Origin: Pseudomonadales bacterium
Lineage (GTDB): Bacteria > Pseudomonadota > Gammaproteobacteria > Pseudomonadales > Azotimanducaceae
Assembly: GCA_016779325.1 (NCBI GenBank)
Contig: JADHNU010000005.1
Coordinates: forward strand, 1 to 64,000
Direction of reading: 5' to 3'
Length of the DNA stretch: 64,000 bases
Shown: one piece after another, positions 28,501-38,928 of the stretch
Numbering within the stretch: position 1 is the stretch's first letter
How the letters are laid out: each line of letters opens with the position of its first letter
Program-made: the position numbers and the translations under genes
Notes under the pieces: model-generated
What the model was told of the DNA's origin: nothing
Database searches by the model: none
What the model saw: the letters and a program-made list of their open reading frames with translations, nothing else

Positions 28501-29076
28501 ATGGGTAGAAAGGCGCAACATCGCAGCGCGCTGCTTCGGGCGACTCAGAACCTGCTTCGGCAAAAGGGCTATCTGGCCATGGGGGTGGCGGATATCTTGC
28601 GGGCCAGTGGGGCGCCCCGAGGGTCCCTCTACCACCACTTCCCCGAGGGTAAGGTCGCCCTGGCCGCGGAGGCGGTGCGCGTGGAAGGGGAGACGGTCCG
28701 CCGTCACCTCCTGCGCCTCATGCAGGATCACCCGACGCCCGAGGCCTTCTTTGCTGCGTACGCAGCCCGCCTGGGGGCGTGGATGGCCGCCTCCGATTTT
28801 CGCGACGGGTGCCCCCTGGCCACGGTCATGCTGGAAACGGCATCGGAAGATCCGCCCTTGCAGCAGGCGGGGCAGGCGGCCTTTGCAAGTTGGCTTTCCG
28901 TTTTTTCGGCGCTATTTACGCATGGCGGCCTTCCGCCGGAGGCCGCCCAGCGCCGAGCGCTGCAAAGCCTCGCGATCATTGAAGGCGCCCTTTTGCTCGC
29001 GCGCGTGCAACAATCCACCGTCCCGTTGGCGACGCTGATACCCGCCTGCGGACGCCTATCCCTTGATGCGGCCTAA
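28501..29076 (+). CDS. TetR/AcrR family transcriptional regulator
   Basis: The 191-residue repressor has an N-terminal helix-turn-helix (about 22-50, MGVADILRASGAPRGSLYHHF) and a C-terminal ligand domain resembling the YxaF/LmrA group (GCPLATVMLETASEDPPL). A palindromic operator lies directly before the start, so it probably represses itself. No divergent target gene is present; dapB starts 10 bases after its stop and could be on the same transcript. Its ligand is unknown. Confidence 0.85.
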   Translation: MGRKAQHRSALLRATQNLLRQKGYLAMGVADILRASGAPRGSLYHHFPEGKVALAAEAVRVEGETVRRHLLRLMQDHPTPEAFFAAYAARLGAWMAASDFRDGCPLATVMLETASEDPPLQQAGQAAFASWLSVFSALFTHGGLPPEAAQRRALQSLAIIEGALLLARVQQSTVPLATLIPACGRLSLDAA

Positions 29077-29086
29077 GGTGCGTACG

Positions 29087-29869
29087 ATGCAACAAAACGC
29101 TTCCCTTCCCTTAGCGATCCACGGTGCCGCCGGGCGTCTGGGTTCGGCCCTGGTGGACATGGCGCTTAAAGAGGGTTCGTGGGCGCTTGAAGGGGCCACC
29201 GTGAGCCCTGCATCGCGCCTGCTTGGGCAGCCCCTGAGCCCGAATGAGTTAGCGCTCACTTATCAGGCGGAGCTTCCCCCTAAGCTGCCTGCAGGAACGG
29301 TGGTGATCGATGTGTCCCGCGCGGAGGCCGTGGCGGCCCATGCGGCGCAGGCGGCGCAGGCCGGCTGGCCATTGATCGTCGGCGTAACGGGCCTCGATGC
29401 CGTCACCGAGGCGGCCCTCGCTGCGGCGGCGGAGCGCATCCCGGTGCTGCTAGCGCCTAATTTCAGTTTGGGGGTCGCCCTGCTTCGTCAGCTCGTTCAG
29501 GACGCAGCACTGGTGCTGGGCCCCGACTTCGATATTGGCATTCTGGATGTCCACCATCGCCATAAGCGAGATGCGCCGTCCGGTACTGGGCGGTCTCTTA
29601 GCGAGGCGCTTGCCGCGGTGGGACGTTCCGCAGAGATCGTCTCCCAGCGCCTGGGGGCCGTGATTGGTGATCACACCGTGAGTTTTGCGGGCCCCGGGGA
29701 GCGCCTGGTGCTCAGTCATCAGGCCGAGGACCGCGCTCTGTTTGCGCGGGGGGCGCTTGCGGCGGCGCAGTTCCTGCGGGCCCAGCCCCCGGGGACCTTT
29801 GAGATGGCCGATGTTCTTGCTGCGCGCCGCGCTCTCCAGAGCTTTGCCGTGGACAAAAGGCCGTCCTAG
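29087..29869 (+). CDS. dapB: 4-hydroxy-tetrahydrodipicolinate reductase
   Basis: The 260-residue enzyme has the nucleotide-binding start AIHGAAGRLG, the segment GVTGL, LAPNFSLGVALL, and the active-site stretch VHHRHKRDAPSGTG containing the catalytic His and Lys. It reduces HTPA to tetrahydrodipicolinate with NAD(P)H for lysine and peptidoglycan. The residue before VHH is Asp where most DapB have Glu (EAHH). The C-terminus MADVLAARRALQSFAVDKRPS is longer and less conserved than usual. I chose the ATG at 29087 behind AAGGTG over an upstream TTG. Confidence 0.9.
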   Translation: MQQNASLPLAIHGAAGRLGSALVDMALKEGSWALEGATVSPASRLLGQPLSPNELALTYQAELPPKLPAGTVVIDVSRAEAVAAHAAQAAQAGWPLIVGVTGLDAVTEAALAAAAERIPVLLAPNFSLGVALLRQLVQDAALVLGPDFDIGILDVHHRHKRDAPSGTGRSLSEALAAVGRSAEIVSQRLGAVIGDHTVSFAGPGERLVLSHQAEDRALFARGALAAAQFLRAQPPGTFEMADVLAARRALQSFAVDKRPS

Positions 29870-29929
29870 TCGTATCCTACGCGCCGATGAACAGACCAAG
29901 CGGCCAACCCTGAGCGTGGGCCCGATAAG

Positions 29930-29962
29930 AGCGGGGCGGAAGCAATTCCCCCCGCTTTTTTT
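29930..29962 (+). terminator. Intrinsic terminator after dapB
   Basis: AGCGGGG (29930-29936) and CCCCGCT (29950-29956) form the stem, followed directly by seven T. It separates dapB from carAB. Confidence 0.85.
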
Positions 29963-30029
29963 CAACCTCACGCCGGGCCGTCTCTGCATCACCCTAAACC
30001 ACTTCACCCAGCGTAAGCGGCCCTAACGG

Positions 30030-30050
30030 GCCGGCCAAGGGATGGCCGGC
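30030..30050 (+). promoter_or_regulatory. carAB leader hairpin
   Basis: GCCGGCC (30030-30036) and GGCCGGC (30044-30050) form a perfect 7-bp stem in the leader of carA. No T-run follows. It may take part in leader control or be a transcript-stabilising element; I could not identify a pyrimidine- or arginine-responsive site. Confidence 0.35.
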
Positions 30051-30103
30051 AGCGGTAGAAGCGCGCGCGCAGGCTGGGCGAAAAACAAGAAAAGGGGACG
30101 CAT

Positions 30104-31255
30104 GTGACCAAGCCAGCCCTCCTCGCCCTTGAAGACGGCAGCCTGTTCCCCGGTCTTTCCCTCGGAGCTGAGGGAGAATCGGTGGGAGAGGTGGTGTTTA
30201 ACACGGCCATGACTGGCTATCAGGAGATCCTCACGGATCCCTCCTACGCGCAGCAGATTGTGACGCTCACCTACCCCCAGATTGGCAATACGGGCTGTAC
30301 GGAGGAAGACTGCGAATCTGATCGGATTTGGGCGTCAGGCCTCGTCATTCGTCAAGCCACCCGCCGCATTTCGAATTTTCGTTCCCAAGAAAGCCTGAGT
30401 GCCTTCCTCGAGCGTCAGGGGGTGGTGGCCATTTCCGACGTCGATACGCGGCGTCTAACGCGGCACATTCGCGAGCACGGCGCCCTGGGCGGAGCCCTCG
30501 TGGCTGGCCCGGCGGCGCTTGATACGGAGGCTGCGGTGGCTAAAGCGCGGGCCTTCCCGGGCCTGAAGGGGGCGGATTTAGCAAAGGTCGTTTCCACGAC
30601 AACCCAGCGCCCCTGGACTGAAGGGATTTGGCGCCTGGGGCAGGGCATGGCCGACCACAGCACGGCGGCGAAGCCCTATAAGGTGGTGGCCTATGACTTC
30701 GGGGTGAAGCGCAACATTCTCCGGCTCCTCGTAGACCGGGGATGCGATGTCACGGTGGTGCCCGCCCAAACCCCGGCGGAGGCGGTGTTGGCGATGAACC
30801 CCGATGGGGTTTTCCTCTCTAACGGCCCGGGGGACCCGGAGCCGTGCACCTACGCGGTGGAGGCCATTCGCGCCTTCCTGGCCGTGAAGATGCCCCTTTT
30901 CGGCATCTGCCTTGGCCACCAGCTACTGGCGCTGGCGAGCGGTGCCCAGACCCTTAAGATGCGGCTCGGACACCACGGGGCGAACCATCCGGTGAAGGAC
31001 CTTCAAACCGGTCGGGTAATGATTACGAGCCAGAACCACGGCTTTGCCGTCGATCTCGAAACCTTGCCGGCGCACCTTGAGGCGACCCACGTTTCCCTCT
31101 TCGATGGCACGCTCCAGGGGCTTGCGCACCGGGAAGCGCCGGCCTTTGGCTTTCAGGGTCATCCCGAGGCGAGTCCTGGGCCCCAGGATGCGGAAGGCCT
31201 CTTCGATCGATTTACAGCGCTGATGGATCAAGCGCGCCGGTCAAAGGAAGGGTAG
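30104..31255 (+). CDS. carA: Carbamoyl-phosphate synthase small subunit
   Basis: The 383-residue glutaminase subunit has the N-terminal CarA domain ([35 protein letters not shown]) and a class I amidotransferase domain. Its nucleophile is Cys269 in FGICLGHQ, with the His/Glu of GHPEASPGP completing the triad. It feeds ammonia to CarB for arginine and pyrimidine synthesis. It starts with GTG, five bases after AAAGGGGA. carB follows after 4 bases. Confidence 0.97.
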   Translation: MTKPALLALEDGSLFPGLSLGAEGESVGEVVFNTAMTGYQEILTDPSYAQQIVTLTYPQIGNTGCTEEDCESDRIWASGLVIRQATRRISNFRSQESLSAFLERQGVVAISDVDTRRLTRHIREHGALGGALVAGPAALDTEAAVAKARAFPGLKGADLAKVVSTTTQRPWTEGIWRLGQGMADHSTAAKPYKVVAYDFGVKRNILRLLVDRGCDVTVVPAQTPAEAVLAMNPDGVFLSNGPGDPEPCTYAVEAIRAFLAVKMPLFGICLGHQLLALASGAQTLKMRLGHHGANHPVKDLQTGRVMITSQNHGFAVDLETLPAHLEATHVSLFDGTLQGLAHREAPAFGFQGHPEASPGPQDAEGLFDRFTALMDQARRSKEG

Positions 31256-31259
31256 GGTC

Positions 31260-34200
31260 ATGCCAAAGCGTACCGACATCAAAAGCATCCTCGTGCTTGG
31301 CGCGGGCCCCATCGTTATCGGCCAGGCCTGCGAGTTCGACTATTCGGGTGCCCAGGCCTGTAAGGCGCTGCGGGAAGAGGGTTACCGAGTCATCCTCGTG
31401 AACTCCAACCCCGCCACGATCATGACCGATCCCACCATGGCCGATGCCACTTACGTCGAGCCGGTGGATTGGCCCACGGTGGCCAAGGTGATTGAGCGGG
31501 AGCGTCCCGATGCACTTTTACCCACCATGGGCGGTCAAACGGCCTTGAACTGTGCTCTCGACCTCGCCCGAGAGGGCGTGCTGGAGCGTTTCGGCACGGA
31601 GCTCATCGGCGCCAGTCGCGACGCCATTGATAAGGCTGAGGACCGGGAACTGTTCGATAAGGCCATGAAGGCCATTGGCCTCGACACGCCTCGCTCGGGT
31701 ATCGCTCACTCGATGGAAGAGGCACTGCAAGTGCAGGCGGCCATGGGCTTCCCCTGCATCATCCGTCCCTCCTTTACCCTCGGCGGGTCCGGTGGGGGTA
31801 TCGCCTACAACGCTGAAGAGTTCGAAGAAATCTGCAAGCGCGGCTTGGATTTGTCGCCCACCAAGGAACTCCTGATCGACGAGTCCCTCATCGGGTGGAA
31901 GGAGTACGAGCTCGAAGTGGTGCGGGATAAGCAGGACAACTGCATCATCGTGTGCACGATTGAGAACGTGGATGCCATGGGGGTGCACACGGGGGATTCC
32001 ATCACCGTGGCCCCAGCGCAAACGCTCACGGACCGGGAATACCAGATCCTGCGTAATGCCGCCATTGCCGTGCTTCGGGAGATCGGCGTCGAGACCGGAG
32101 GCTCCAACGTGCAGTTCGGCATCGACCCGGAAACGGGCCGCATGGTCGTGATCGAAATGAACCCGCGCGTGTCTCGCTCTTCCGCTCTGGCCTCCAAGGC
32201 GACGGGCTTCCCCATTGCCAAGGTCGCCGCCAAGCTGGCCGTGGGCTATACCCTCGATGAACTGATGAACGACATCACGGGCTGCACCCCCGCGTCCTTC
32301 GAGCCCACCATTGATTATGTGGTAACGAAGATTCCTCGCTTTACCTTCGAAAAGTTCGAGCAAGCCGATGCCCGGCTGACCACGCAGATGAAATCCGTGG
32401 GGGAAGTCATGGCCATCGGCACGACTTTCCAGGAATCGCTGCAGAAAGCGCTGCGGGGTCTGGAGGTGGGCGCTACGGGTCTGGATGAAAAGCTCGACCT
32501 CGCCGAGCCTGACAGCCGCCGGCGGCTGCTCGGCGAGCTCACCGTGCCGGGCCCGGAGCGCATGTGGTATCTCGGCGACGCCTTCCGCGCGGGCTTCAGC
32601 GTGGAAGAGGTGTTTGACGCCAGCCGGGTTGACCCCTGGTATTTGGCGGAAATTGAAGACTTGGTGCGGGAAGAGGCAGCGCTTAAGGGCGTGCCCCTGG
32701 CCGCGGTAGATGAGGCTCAGCTGCGGCGCCTGAAGCGTAAGGGCTTCTCCGATGCACGCTTGGCTAAGGTCCTGGAAGTTGAGGAGCAGGCACTGCGCGC
32801 CCATCGGCATAATTTGGGGCTCCGTCCGGTCTACCGGCGCGTCGATACCTGCGCCGCCGAATTCCCCAGCGCCACGGCCTATCTCTACTCCACCTACGAG
32901 ACGGTCTGTGAAGCTGCGCCCTCGGATCGGAAGAAGATCATGGTCCTGGGCGGGGGGCCGAACCGCATTGGCCAGGGCATCGAGTTCGACTACTGCTGTG
33001 TTCATGCGGCGCTCGCCATGCGCGAGGATGGCTTTGAAACCATCATGGTGAACTGCAACCCGGAGACCGTTTCCACTGACTACGACACCTCCGATCGGCT
33101 CTACTTCGAGCCTGTCACCCTAGAGGACGTGCTTGAAATTGTTGCGCTCGAGCAGCCGGCGGGGGTGATCGTGCAGTTTGGGGGGCAAACGCCGCTCAAG
33201 CTCGTAGAAGCCTTGGAGGATGCCAAGGTGCCGGTGATCGGGACCTCCGCCGACGCCATTGACCGCGCCGAGGATCGCCAGCGATTCCAAGCCTTGATTC
33301 GCCAGCTCGGCCTGAAGCAGCCCCCGAACCGCACGGTCATGAGCGAGGGCGAAGGGCTCGCGGCGGCGGAGACCATCGGCTATCCCATCGTGGTTCGCCC
33401 CTCCTATGTGTTGGGCGGCCGTGCTATGGAGATCGTCTATCAACCGTCGGAGCTGACGCGCTATCTCCGCACCGCCGTGGTGGCGTCTGCCGCCTCCCCC
33501 GTGCTGCTTGACCATTTCCTCGATCAAGCGGTGGAGGTGGACGTGGACGCGGTGAGCGATGGCACGGACGTGGTCATCGGCGCGATCATGGAGCATATCG
33601 AGCAGGCCGGCGTCCATTCCGGCGACTCAGCCTGTGCCTTGCCGCCCTACCGCCTGTCGCCGGAGCTGCAAGACGTCATCCGTGAACAGGTGCGGGCCAT
33701 GGCCCGGGAACTCGGCGTTGTGGGCTTGATGAATGTCCAGCTGGCGGTGCAAAACGGCGAGGTCTTCGTCCTCGAGGTGAATCCCCGCGCGTCCCGCACC
33801 GTGCCCTTCGTATCGAAGTGCATTGGCGTTTCGCTGGCGAAGGTGGCGGCGCGCTGCATGGCGGGCCAGTCCCTTGAGTCCCAGGGCTTTACCCAGGAAA
33901 TCATCCCGAACTACGTTAGCGTCAAAGAGTCCGTCTTCCCCTTTGTGAAGTTCCCAGGGGTTGATCCCATCCTTGGGCCGGAAATGAAGTCCACGGGCGA
34001 GGTCATGGGCGTAGGGGATAGCTTCGCAGAAGCCTTTGCCCGCGCCACCCAGGGCGCGGGGACGCGCCTGCCGACGGGCGGTACGGTCTTCCTCTCCGTA
34101 AAGGACTCGGATAAGCCTTTCGTTGCGCCCCTGGCTGAAGAGCTCCGGGAGCTCGGATTCCGCATTGTGGCCACGCGCGGGACGCGAAGCTGCCTCCAGG

Positions 34201-34478
34201 CGGCGGGCATTGAGGCAGAAGTGGTCAATAAGGTCACGGAAGGTCGCCCTGACATCGCGGATATGCTGAAGAACGGCAAGATTGACTTTATTGTGAACAC
34301 TACGGAAGGGCGCCAGTCCATTGCGGACTCGGCCGTCATTCGTCGTCTCGCGTTGCAGCACCGCGTGTGCTACTCCACGACCCTTACGGGCGGCGAGGCG
34401 CTTTGTAAAGCCATGCGCTTCGGAAGCGGTGACAAGGTGCGCCGCCTCCAGGAGCTCCACGCAGGACTCACAGCATGA
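31260..34478 (+). CDS. carB: Carbamoyl-phosphate synthase large subunit
   Basis: The 1072-residue protein is two homologous ATP-grasp halves, each beginning with a [17 protein letters not shown]-type or [15 protein letters not shown] segment. The C-terminal MGS-like allosteric domain (about 940-1072, [27 protein letters not shown]) follows. It makes carbamoyl phosphate from bicarbonate, ammonia and two ATP. Length is within a residue of E. coli CarB. Its stop overlaps the greA start as ATGA. Confidence 0.98.
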   Translation: MPKRTDIKSILVLGAGPIVIGQACEFDYSGAQACKALREEGYRVILVNSNPATIMTDPTMADATYVEPVDWPTVAKVIERERPDALLPTMGGQTALNCALDLAREGVLERFGTELIGASRDAIDKAEDRELFDKAMKAIGLDTPRSGIAHSMEEALQVQAAMGFPCIIRPSFTLGGSGGGIAYNAEEFEEICKRGLDLSPTKELLIDESLIGWKEYELEVVRDKQDNCIIVCTIENVDAMGVHTGDSITVAPAQTLTDREYQILRNAAIAVLREIGVETGGSNVQFGIDPETGRMVVIEMNPRVSRSSALASKATGFPIAKVAAKLAVGYTLDELMNDITGCTPASFEPTIDYVVTKIPRFTFEKFEQADARLTTQMKSVGEVMAIGTTFQESLQKALRGLEVGATGLDEKLDLAEPDSRRRLLGELTVPGPERMWYLGDAFRAGFSVEEVFDASRVDPWYLAEIEDLVREEAALKGVPLAAVDEAQLRRLKRKGFSDARLAKVLEVEEQALRAHRHNLGLRPVYRRVDTCAAEFPSATAYLYSTYETVCEAAPSDRKKIMVLGGGPNRIGQGIEFDYCCVHAALAMREDGFETIMVNCNPETVSTDYDTSDRLYFEPVTLEDVLEIVALEQPAGVIVQFGGQTPLKLVEALEDAKVPVIGTSADAIDRAEDRQRFQALIRQLGLKQPPNRTVMSEGEGLAAAETIGYPIVVRPSYVLGGRAMEIVYQPSELTRYLRTAVVASAASPVLLDHFLDQAVEVDVDAVSDGTDVVIGAIMEHIEQAGVHSGDSACALPPYRLSPELQDVIREQVRAMARELGVVGLMNVQLAVQNGEVFVLEVNPRASRTVPFVSKCIGVSLAKVAARCMAGQSLESQGFTQEIIPNYVSVKESVFPFVKFPGVDPILGPEMKSTGEVMGVGDSFAEAFARATQGAGTRLPTGGTVFLSVKDSDKPFVAPLAEELRELGFRIVATRGTRSCLQAAGIEAEVVNKVTEGRPDIADMLKNGKIDFIVNTTEGRQSIADSAVIRRLALQHRVCYSTTLTGGEALCKAMRFGSGDKVRRLQELHAGLTA

Positions 34479-34948
34479 AGACCCCCATGACCGTGGAGGG
34501 CGCGGAAGCCCTCCGGCAAGAGCTCCAGAAGCTCAAGCAGGAAGATCGCCCCCGGGTAGTGAAGGCCATCGCGGAAGCGCGGGAGCACGGCGACCTCAAG
34601 GAAAACGCCGAGTATCACGCGGCGAAGGAAGAGCAGGGCTTTATTGAAGGCCGGATTCAGGAGATCGAGGGCAAGCTCTCTAATGCCCAGGTCATCGACG
34701 TGACCAAGCTGGCGCCTTCGGGCAAGGTGATTTTCGGCACCACGGTCTCCCTGCTGGATCTAGAAAAGGATGCGCGCCGGGTTTACAAGATCGTTGGTGA
34801 TGACGAGGCGGACCTAAAGCAAAACAAGGTTTCCGTGTCCTCTCCCATCGCCCGCGCCCTCATTGGCAAGGAAGAGGGGGACGTGGTCATCGTGCAAGCG
34901 CCGAGCGGCCCCGTCGAGTACGAAATCGAGGAAGTGAAGCACTGCTAG
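34475..34948 (+). CDS. greA: Transcription elongation factor GreA
   Basis: The 157-residue protein has the N-terminal coiled coil with the acidic tip motif [16 protein letters not shown] that reaches into the RNA polymerase secondary channel, and the C-terminal FKBP-like domain ([18 protein letters not shown]). It triggers cleavage of backtracked RNA. It is coupled to carB by a 4-base overlap. The inverted repeat GCTAGC...GCTAGC around its stop (34944-34973) may slow convergent transcription. Confidence 0.97.
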   Translation: MKTPMTVEGAEALRQELQKLKQEDRPRVVKAIAEAREHGDLKENAEYHAAKEEQGFIEGRIQEIEGKLSNAQVIDVTKLAPSGKVIFGTTVSLLDLEKDARRVYKIVGDDEADLKQNKVSVSSPIARALIGKEEGDVVIVQAPSGPVEYEIEEVKHC

Positions 34949-34968
34949 CGCGCCCCCGGCGCGCGCGG

Positions 34969-35289
34969 CTAGCGAGCGAGATGCTGGTGGCGTAGCAGGT
35001 TTGACGTTTTCGGGTTCGGCTTGGCGGCTGCGCGAAAGAGCAGGGCCGTGCGGCCGATCTTTTGCACGCACTGGGCCCCAGTGGCCTCGCAGAGCGCCTC
35101 AATGAGGGCGTGGCGACCGTCCCGATCCCCGGCGGGGGTTCGGATTTTAATCAGCTCGTGGTCTTCGAGGGCGCGCGTCGTTTCCGCGATCACGCCCTCG
35201 CTGACGCCGCCATCCCCCAACAGAATGATGGGGTCGAGGTGGTGACCGATCGCGCGGAGCTGGCGTTGGCGTTGAGCAGTTAGGGCCAT
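34969..35289 (-). CDS. yhbY: YhbY/CRS1 family RNA-binding protein
   Basis: The 106-residue protein carries the CRM domain signature: LRAIGHHLDPIILLGDGGVSEGVI, a basic segment, then the GxxG-like loop in GDRDGRH. E. coli YhbY associates with pre-50S particles. The ATG at 35289 yields the standard MALTAQRQRQLR start. It is convergent with greA and divergent from rlmE, exactly as in many gammaproteobacteria. Confidence 0.93.
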   Translation of the reverse strand: MALTAQRQRQLRAIGHHLDPIILLGDGGVSEGVIAETTRALEDHELIKIRTPAGDRDGRHALIEALCEATGAQCVQKIGRTALLFRAAAKPNPKTSNLLRHQHLAR

Positions 35290-35358
35290 AGCGGTCTCCA
35301 AAAAGGGAGCGCAGTGTACGCCCCCGGCGCGCCAAGGCCCAGCAGCAAGGAGCATGAG

Positions 35359-35973
35359 ATGGCAAAGGGTCGTCGCGGTCGCTGGATCGATGATCACCTA
35401 TCCGATCCCTTTGTGCAGAAGGCCCAGCAAGCGGGTTACCGCTCCCGTGCCACCTTCAAGCTCCTTGAGCTGGATGAAAAACATCGCTTTCTTCGGCCCG
35501 GGCGGGTCGTGGTGGACCTCGGGGCGGCCCCCGGGGGCTGGTCCCAGTTGGCAGCGCAGCGCGTGGGATCGCAAGGGGCCGTTCTTGCGCTTGATCGCTT
35601 AGCCATGGCGCCCCTCGAGGGGGTCCAGATCCTGGAGGTGGATTTCGAGACGGACGCGGGCTTGGCCGCGCTGCGCGCGGCCCTGCCGAAAGCGGGAGCG
35701 GACGTGGTGCTCTCGGACATGGCCCCTAATCTTTCTGGTATCCATGCGGCTGATCAGGATCGCGCGATCGCTCTGGCCGAGTTAGCCCTAGAGCTGGCGG
35801 CGGAGGTGCTCGCGTCCCCAGAGGTTCTGGTGGTGAAACTGTTTCAGGGCTCGGGCTTTGACCCCTGGTTGGCACAGGCCCGGGAACGCTTCGCTAAGGT
35901 GACGGTCCGAAAGCCCAAGGCCTCACGCCCTCGATCTCGAGAGGTATACGCCGTCGCCGAGGGGCGGCGCTAA
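35359..35973 (+). CDS. rlmE: 23S rRNA (uridine-2'-O-)-methyltransferase RlmE (FtsJ)
   Basis: The 204-residue enzyme has the SAM motif VVVDLGAAPGGWSQ, motif VVLSDMAPNLSG, catalytic Lys residues including the one in FKLLELDEKH, and VVKLFQGSG. It methylates U2552 of 23S rRNA in the 50S subunit. The ATG at 35359 is preceded by AAGGAG. In E. coli it is a heat-shock gene with ftsH; here ftsH has its own sigma-32-like promoter downstream. Confidence 0.96.
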   Translation: MAKGRRGRWIDDHLSDPFVQKAQQAGYRSRATFKLLELDEKHRFLRPGRVVVDLGAAPGGWSQLAAQRVGSQGAVLALDRLAMAPLEGVQILEVDFETDAGLAALRAALPKAGADVVLSDMAPNLSGIHAADQDRAIALAELALELAAEVLASPEVLVVKLFQGSGFDPWLAQARERFAKVTVRKPKASRPRSREVYAVAEGRR

Positions 35974-36063
35974 GCACGATGCAATCGGTGACAAAGCTGG
36001 CGCCCTGAGCTCCCAATGAGTAAGGTCTTGTGTTGAGTACGGGCGCGGGCGCCCGGGCCGGGG

Positions 36064-36092
36064 CTTGTAATTGCTTGCCACCGGTCCCATAT
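36064..36092 (+). promoter_or_regulatory. Sigma-32 promoter of ftsH
   Basis: CTTGTA (36064-36069), a 15-base spacer and TCCCATAT (36085-36092) give one mismatch in each box to the RpoH consensus. It is 57 bases upstream of the ftsH start and has the same spacer length as the grpE and dnaK promoters. Confidence 0.7.
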
Positions 36093-36148
36093 CCCCACCT
36101 ACGCGCGGCGCCATTTGGGTCGCCGCGCACCAAAGCGAGGTAGCTCCC

Positions 36149-38056
36149 TTGAACGATATGGGCAAGAACCTGCTGCTGTGGCTCGTCATTGCTGCAGTGC
36201 TGTTGACCGTCTTCAACAACTTCAGCCCGAAGACCACCTCCCAGGAGCTGCTCTATTCGCAGTTTGTGGAAGCGGTCCAGCGTGACCGAGTTCGGGAAGT
36301 GGTGATCGACGGCCTCGTCATTAGCGGCGAGTTCCGCGATGGAGACCGTTTCGAAACGGTCCGGCCCCAGGTCGACGATCCGAAGCTGATGGACGACCTG
36401 ATCGCCCACGGCGTCTCCGTGCAAGGGGCGCGGCCCGAGCAGCAATCCCTTTGGGGTCAGCTCCTGGTGGCCAGTTTCCCCATTTTGGTGATCATCGCCG
36501 TCTTCATGTTCTTTATGCGCCAAATGCAAGGCGGCTCCGGCGGTCGGGGCGGCCCCATGAGTTTCGGGAAGTCCAAGGCTCGCCTGCTTAGCGAAGACCA
36601 AATCAAAACTACCTTTGCCGACGTGGCGGGGGTGGACGAGGCGAAGGATGACGTCCAGGAGCTCGTGGAGTTTCTCCGCGATCCCGGGAAGTTTCAGCGC
36701 CTGGGCGGCCATATTCCTCGGGGGGTGCTGATGGTGGGTTCCCCGGGTACGGGTAAAACCCTGCTGGCGAAGGCCATTGCGGGGGAGGCGAAGGTGCCCT
36801 TCTTCTCGATTTCGGGCTCGGACTTCGTGGAAATGTTCGTTGGCGTGGGCGCCTCCCGCGTTCGTGACATGTTTGAGCAAGCCAAGAAGCAAGCGCCTTG
36901 CATTATTTTCATCGATGAAATCGATGCCGTGGGCCGGCACCGGGGCGCCGGTCTCGGGGGCGGTCACGACGAGCGGGAACAAACGCTCAACCAGCTTCTG
37001 GTGGAGATGGACGGCTTCGAGCCCAATGACGGGATCATTGTTATTGCGGCCACCAACCGCCCCGACGTCCTCGACCCGGCGCTGCTGCGCCCGGGGCGCT
37101 TCGATCGGCAGGTGGTGGTCCCTCTCCCCGATATTCGGGGGCGGGAACAGATCCTGAAGGTTCACTGCCGTAAGGTGCCTATTGCCGATGATGTCGACCC
37201 GCAGGCGCTTGCGCGGGGCACCCCGGGCTTCTCCGGCGCCGATTTAGCGAACCTCGTGAATGAAGCGGCCCTCTTCGCCGCCCGGGCAAGCCGACGCCTT
37301 GTGGGCATGGAGGAATTCGAGCGCGCGAAAGACAAAATCATGATGGGTGCCGAGCGCAAATCCATGGTCATGAGCGAAAAGGAAAAGCGCACGACGGCAT
37401 TCCACGAGGCGGGCCACGCCATTGTGGGTCGGATGTCGCCGGATCACGACCCGGTCTACAAAGTCACGATTATTCCGCGAGGGCGAGCGTTGGGGGTCAC
37501 CCAGTTTCTCCCCGAGCAAGATCGCTACAGTCACTCTCGGCAGTATATTTTAAGTTCGATCTGCAGCCTCTTCGGGGGGCGCATTGCCGAGGAAATGGTG
37601 CTGGGTTTAGATGGCATCACTACCGGAGCGTCGAATGATATTGAGCGGGCCACCTCCCTGGCGCGAAATATGGTCACGAAATGGGGCCTGTCGGAAAAGC
37701 TTGGGCCGCTGAAGTACGACGAAGATGACGATCAGCCGTTCCTAGGCCGTGCCGCTTCGTCTCGGTCCTTGGCGGTCTCGGAAGAGACTGCCCGTAAAAT
37801 TGACGAAGAAATTCGCTCTATCATCGATGAGTGTTACGGGCGGGCAAAGGCGATTCTCGAAACCCACAGCGACAGGCTGCACGCGATGGCTGATGCGCTG
37901 ATGGAATACGAAACGCTCTCCAGCGATCAGATCAACGACATCATGGAAGGCATGCCGCCCCGGCCGCCGGAAGATCCGAATAATCGTCGCCCGCCCAGCG
38001 CGCCGGAAGCGACCGATACGCCCCCGGGCGCGGCGCCGGATCCCGCGGGCGCCTAA
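36149..38056 (+). CDS. ftsH: ATP-dependent zinc metalloprotease FtsH
   Basis: The 635-residue membrane AAA protease has two transmembrane helices (about 7-24 and 103-122) around a periplasmic domain. It then has Walker A GSPGTGKT (197-204), Walker [11 protein letters not shown], arginine fingers in RPGRFDR, and the zinc site HEAGH (419-423). It degrades sigma-32, LpxC and damaged membrane proteins. I chose a TTG start at 36149 because GAGGTAG lies 6 bases before it and MNDMGKN matches relatives; an ATG 9 bases later is possible. A proline-rich tail (last 35 residues) is unusual but harmless-looking. Confidence 0.97.
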   Translation: MNDMGKNLLLWLVIAAVLLTVFNNFSPKTTSQELLYSQFVEAVQRDRVREVVIDGLVISGEFRDGDRFETVRPQVDDPKLMDDLIAHGVSVQGARPEQQSLWGQLLVASFPILVIIAVFMFFMRQMQGGSGGRGGPMSFGKSKARLLSEDQIKTTFADVAGVDEAKDDVQELVEFLRDPGKFQRLGGHIPRGVLMVGSPGTGKTLLAKAIAGEAKVPFFSISGSDFVEMFVGVGASRVRDMFEQAKKQAPCIIFIDEIDAVGRHRGAGLGGGHDEREQTLNQLLVEMDGFEPNDGIIVIAATNRPDVLDPALLRPGRFDRQVVVPLPDIRGREQILKVHCRKVPIADDVDPQALARGTPGFSGADLANLVNEAALFAARASRRLVGMEEFERAKDKIMMGAERKSMVMSEKEKRTTAFHEAGHAIVGRMSPDHDPVYKVTIIPRGRALGVTQFLPEQDRYSHSRQYILSSICSLFGGRIAEEMVLGLDGITTGASNDIERATSLARNMVTKWGLSEKLGPLKYDEDDDQPFLGRAASSRSLAVSEETARKIDEEIRSIIDECYGRAKAILETHSDRLHAMADALMEYETLSSDQINDIMEGMPPRPPEDPNNRRPPSAPEATDTPPGAAPDPAGA

Positions 38057-38061
38057 GCCCC

Positions 38062-38916
38062 TTGTCCTGGGATGGAAAGACCCTGCCGGTGCGCTGGCAG
38101 GGTGCCCCAGCGCTGATGGGCGTTCTGAACCTTACGGCGGATTCCTTCTCTGACGGGGGCGAGCTGCTCGCTCCCAATGGACGGTTGAAGCGCGAGGCGC
38201 TGCTTCGGCGTGCCGACGCCTTCGTGGCCGAAGGCGCCACCTATCTCGACCTTGGTGCCGAATCCACTCGGCCGGGCGCGCGGGGGCTCGGGGCGGAAGA
38301 GGAGTGCGCCCGTATCGAAGAGGCCCTCAAGCTCCTTGCACCCCGCTTCGATGTAGCGCTGTCGGTAGACAGCAGCACCCCAATGGTTTTTGAGTGCGCA
38401 GCGGCCCTTGGGGCGACACTGATCAACGACGTGCGGGCGCTCGGGCGGCCTGGCGCCCTTGCGGCGGCGGCGGCAAGCGGCGCGACAGTTTGCCTCATGC
38501 ATATGCAGGGTTCTCCCGAGTCAATGCAGGACGCCCCGCACTACGAGGATGTGGTGGCGGAGGTGATCGCCTTTCTGGAGGCGCGGGTTCAGGCAGCTCG
38601 GGAAGCGGGGATCGACGATACGCGCATCGTGCTCGATCCGGGCTTTGGGTTTGGGAAAACCCTTACTCACAACCTTGCCTTGTTTCGGGCGCTGCCCCGC
38701 TTCGTGGGCCTGGGTTATCCCGTGCTGATTGGTGTGTCCCGCAAACGCATGCTCGGGCAACTGACCGGGCGGGAGGCTGCGAAGGATCGCGTGGTGGCCG
38801 GTTCCGTGCTGGCCGCGGAGGCTGCGCGGCAGGGCGTAGCCATTATTCGAACCCACGACGTTGGAGCGACGCGCGATGCGCTCGCGGTGATCAAAGCGCT
38901 CGAGGCCACACTCTAG
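38062..38916 (+). CDS. folP: Dihydropteroate synthase
   Basis: The 284-residue TIM barrel has GVLNLTADSFSDGG (pterin loop), YLDLGAESTRPGA, SVDSSTPMVFE, INDVRAL, LDPGFGFGKTLTHNL and GVSRKRMLG. It joins p-aminobenzoate to dihydropterin pyrophosphate for folate. It starts with TTG 5 bases after the ftsH stop. The ftsH-folP-glmM order is standard in gammaproteobacteria. Confidence 0.96.
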   Translation: MSWDGKTLPVRWQGAPALMGVLNLTADSFSDGGELLAPNGRLKREALLRRADAFVAEGATYLDLGAESTRPGARGLGAEEECARIEEALKLLAPRFDVALSVDSSTPMVFECAAALGATLINDVRALGRPGALAAAAASGATVCLMHMQGSPESMQDAPHYEDVVAEVIAFLEARVQAAREAGIDDTRIVLDPGFGFGKTLTHNLALFRALPRFVGLGYPVLIGVSRKRMLGQLTGREAAKDRVVAGSVLAAEAARQGVAIIRTHDVGATRDALAVIKALEATL

Positions 38917-38928
38917 CTGGGACGGGTC

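Noticed and set aside
31518-33005. Minus-strand 495-codon frame inside carB
   Set aside because: Antisense shadow caused by GC-rich codon bias; carB is certain.
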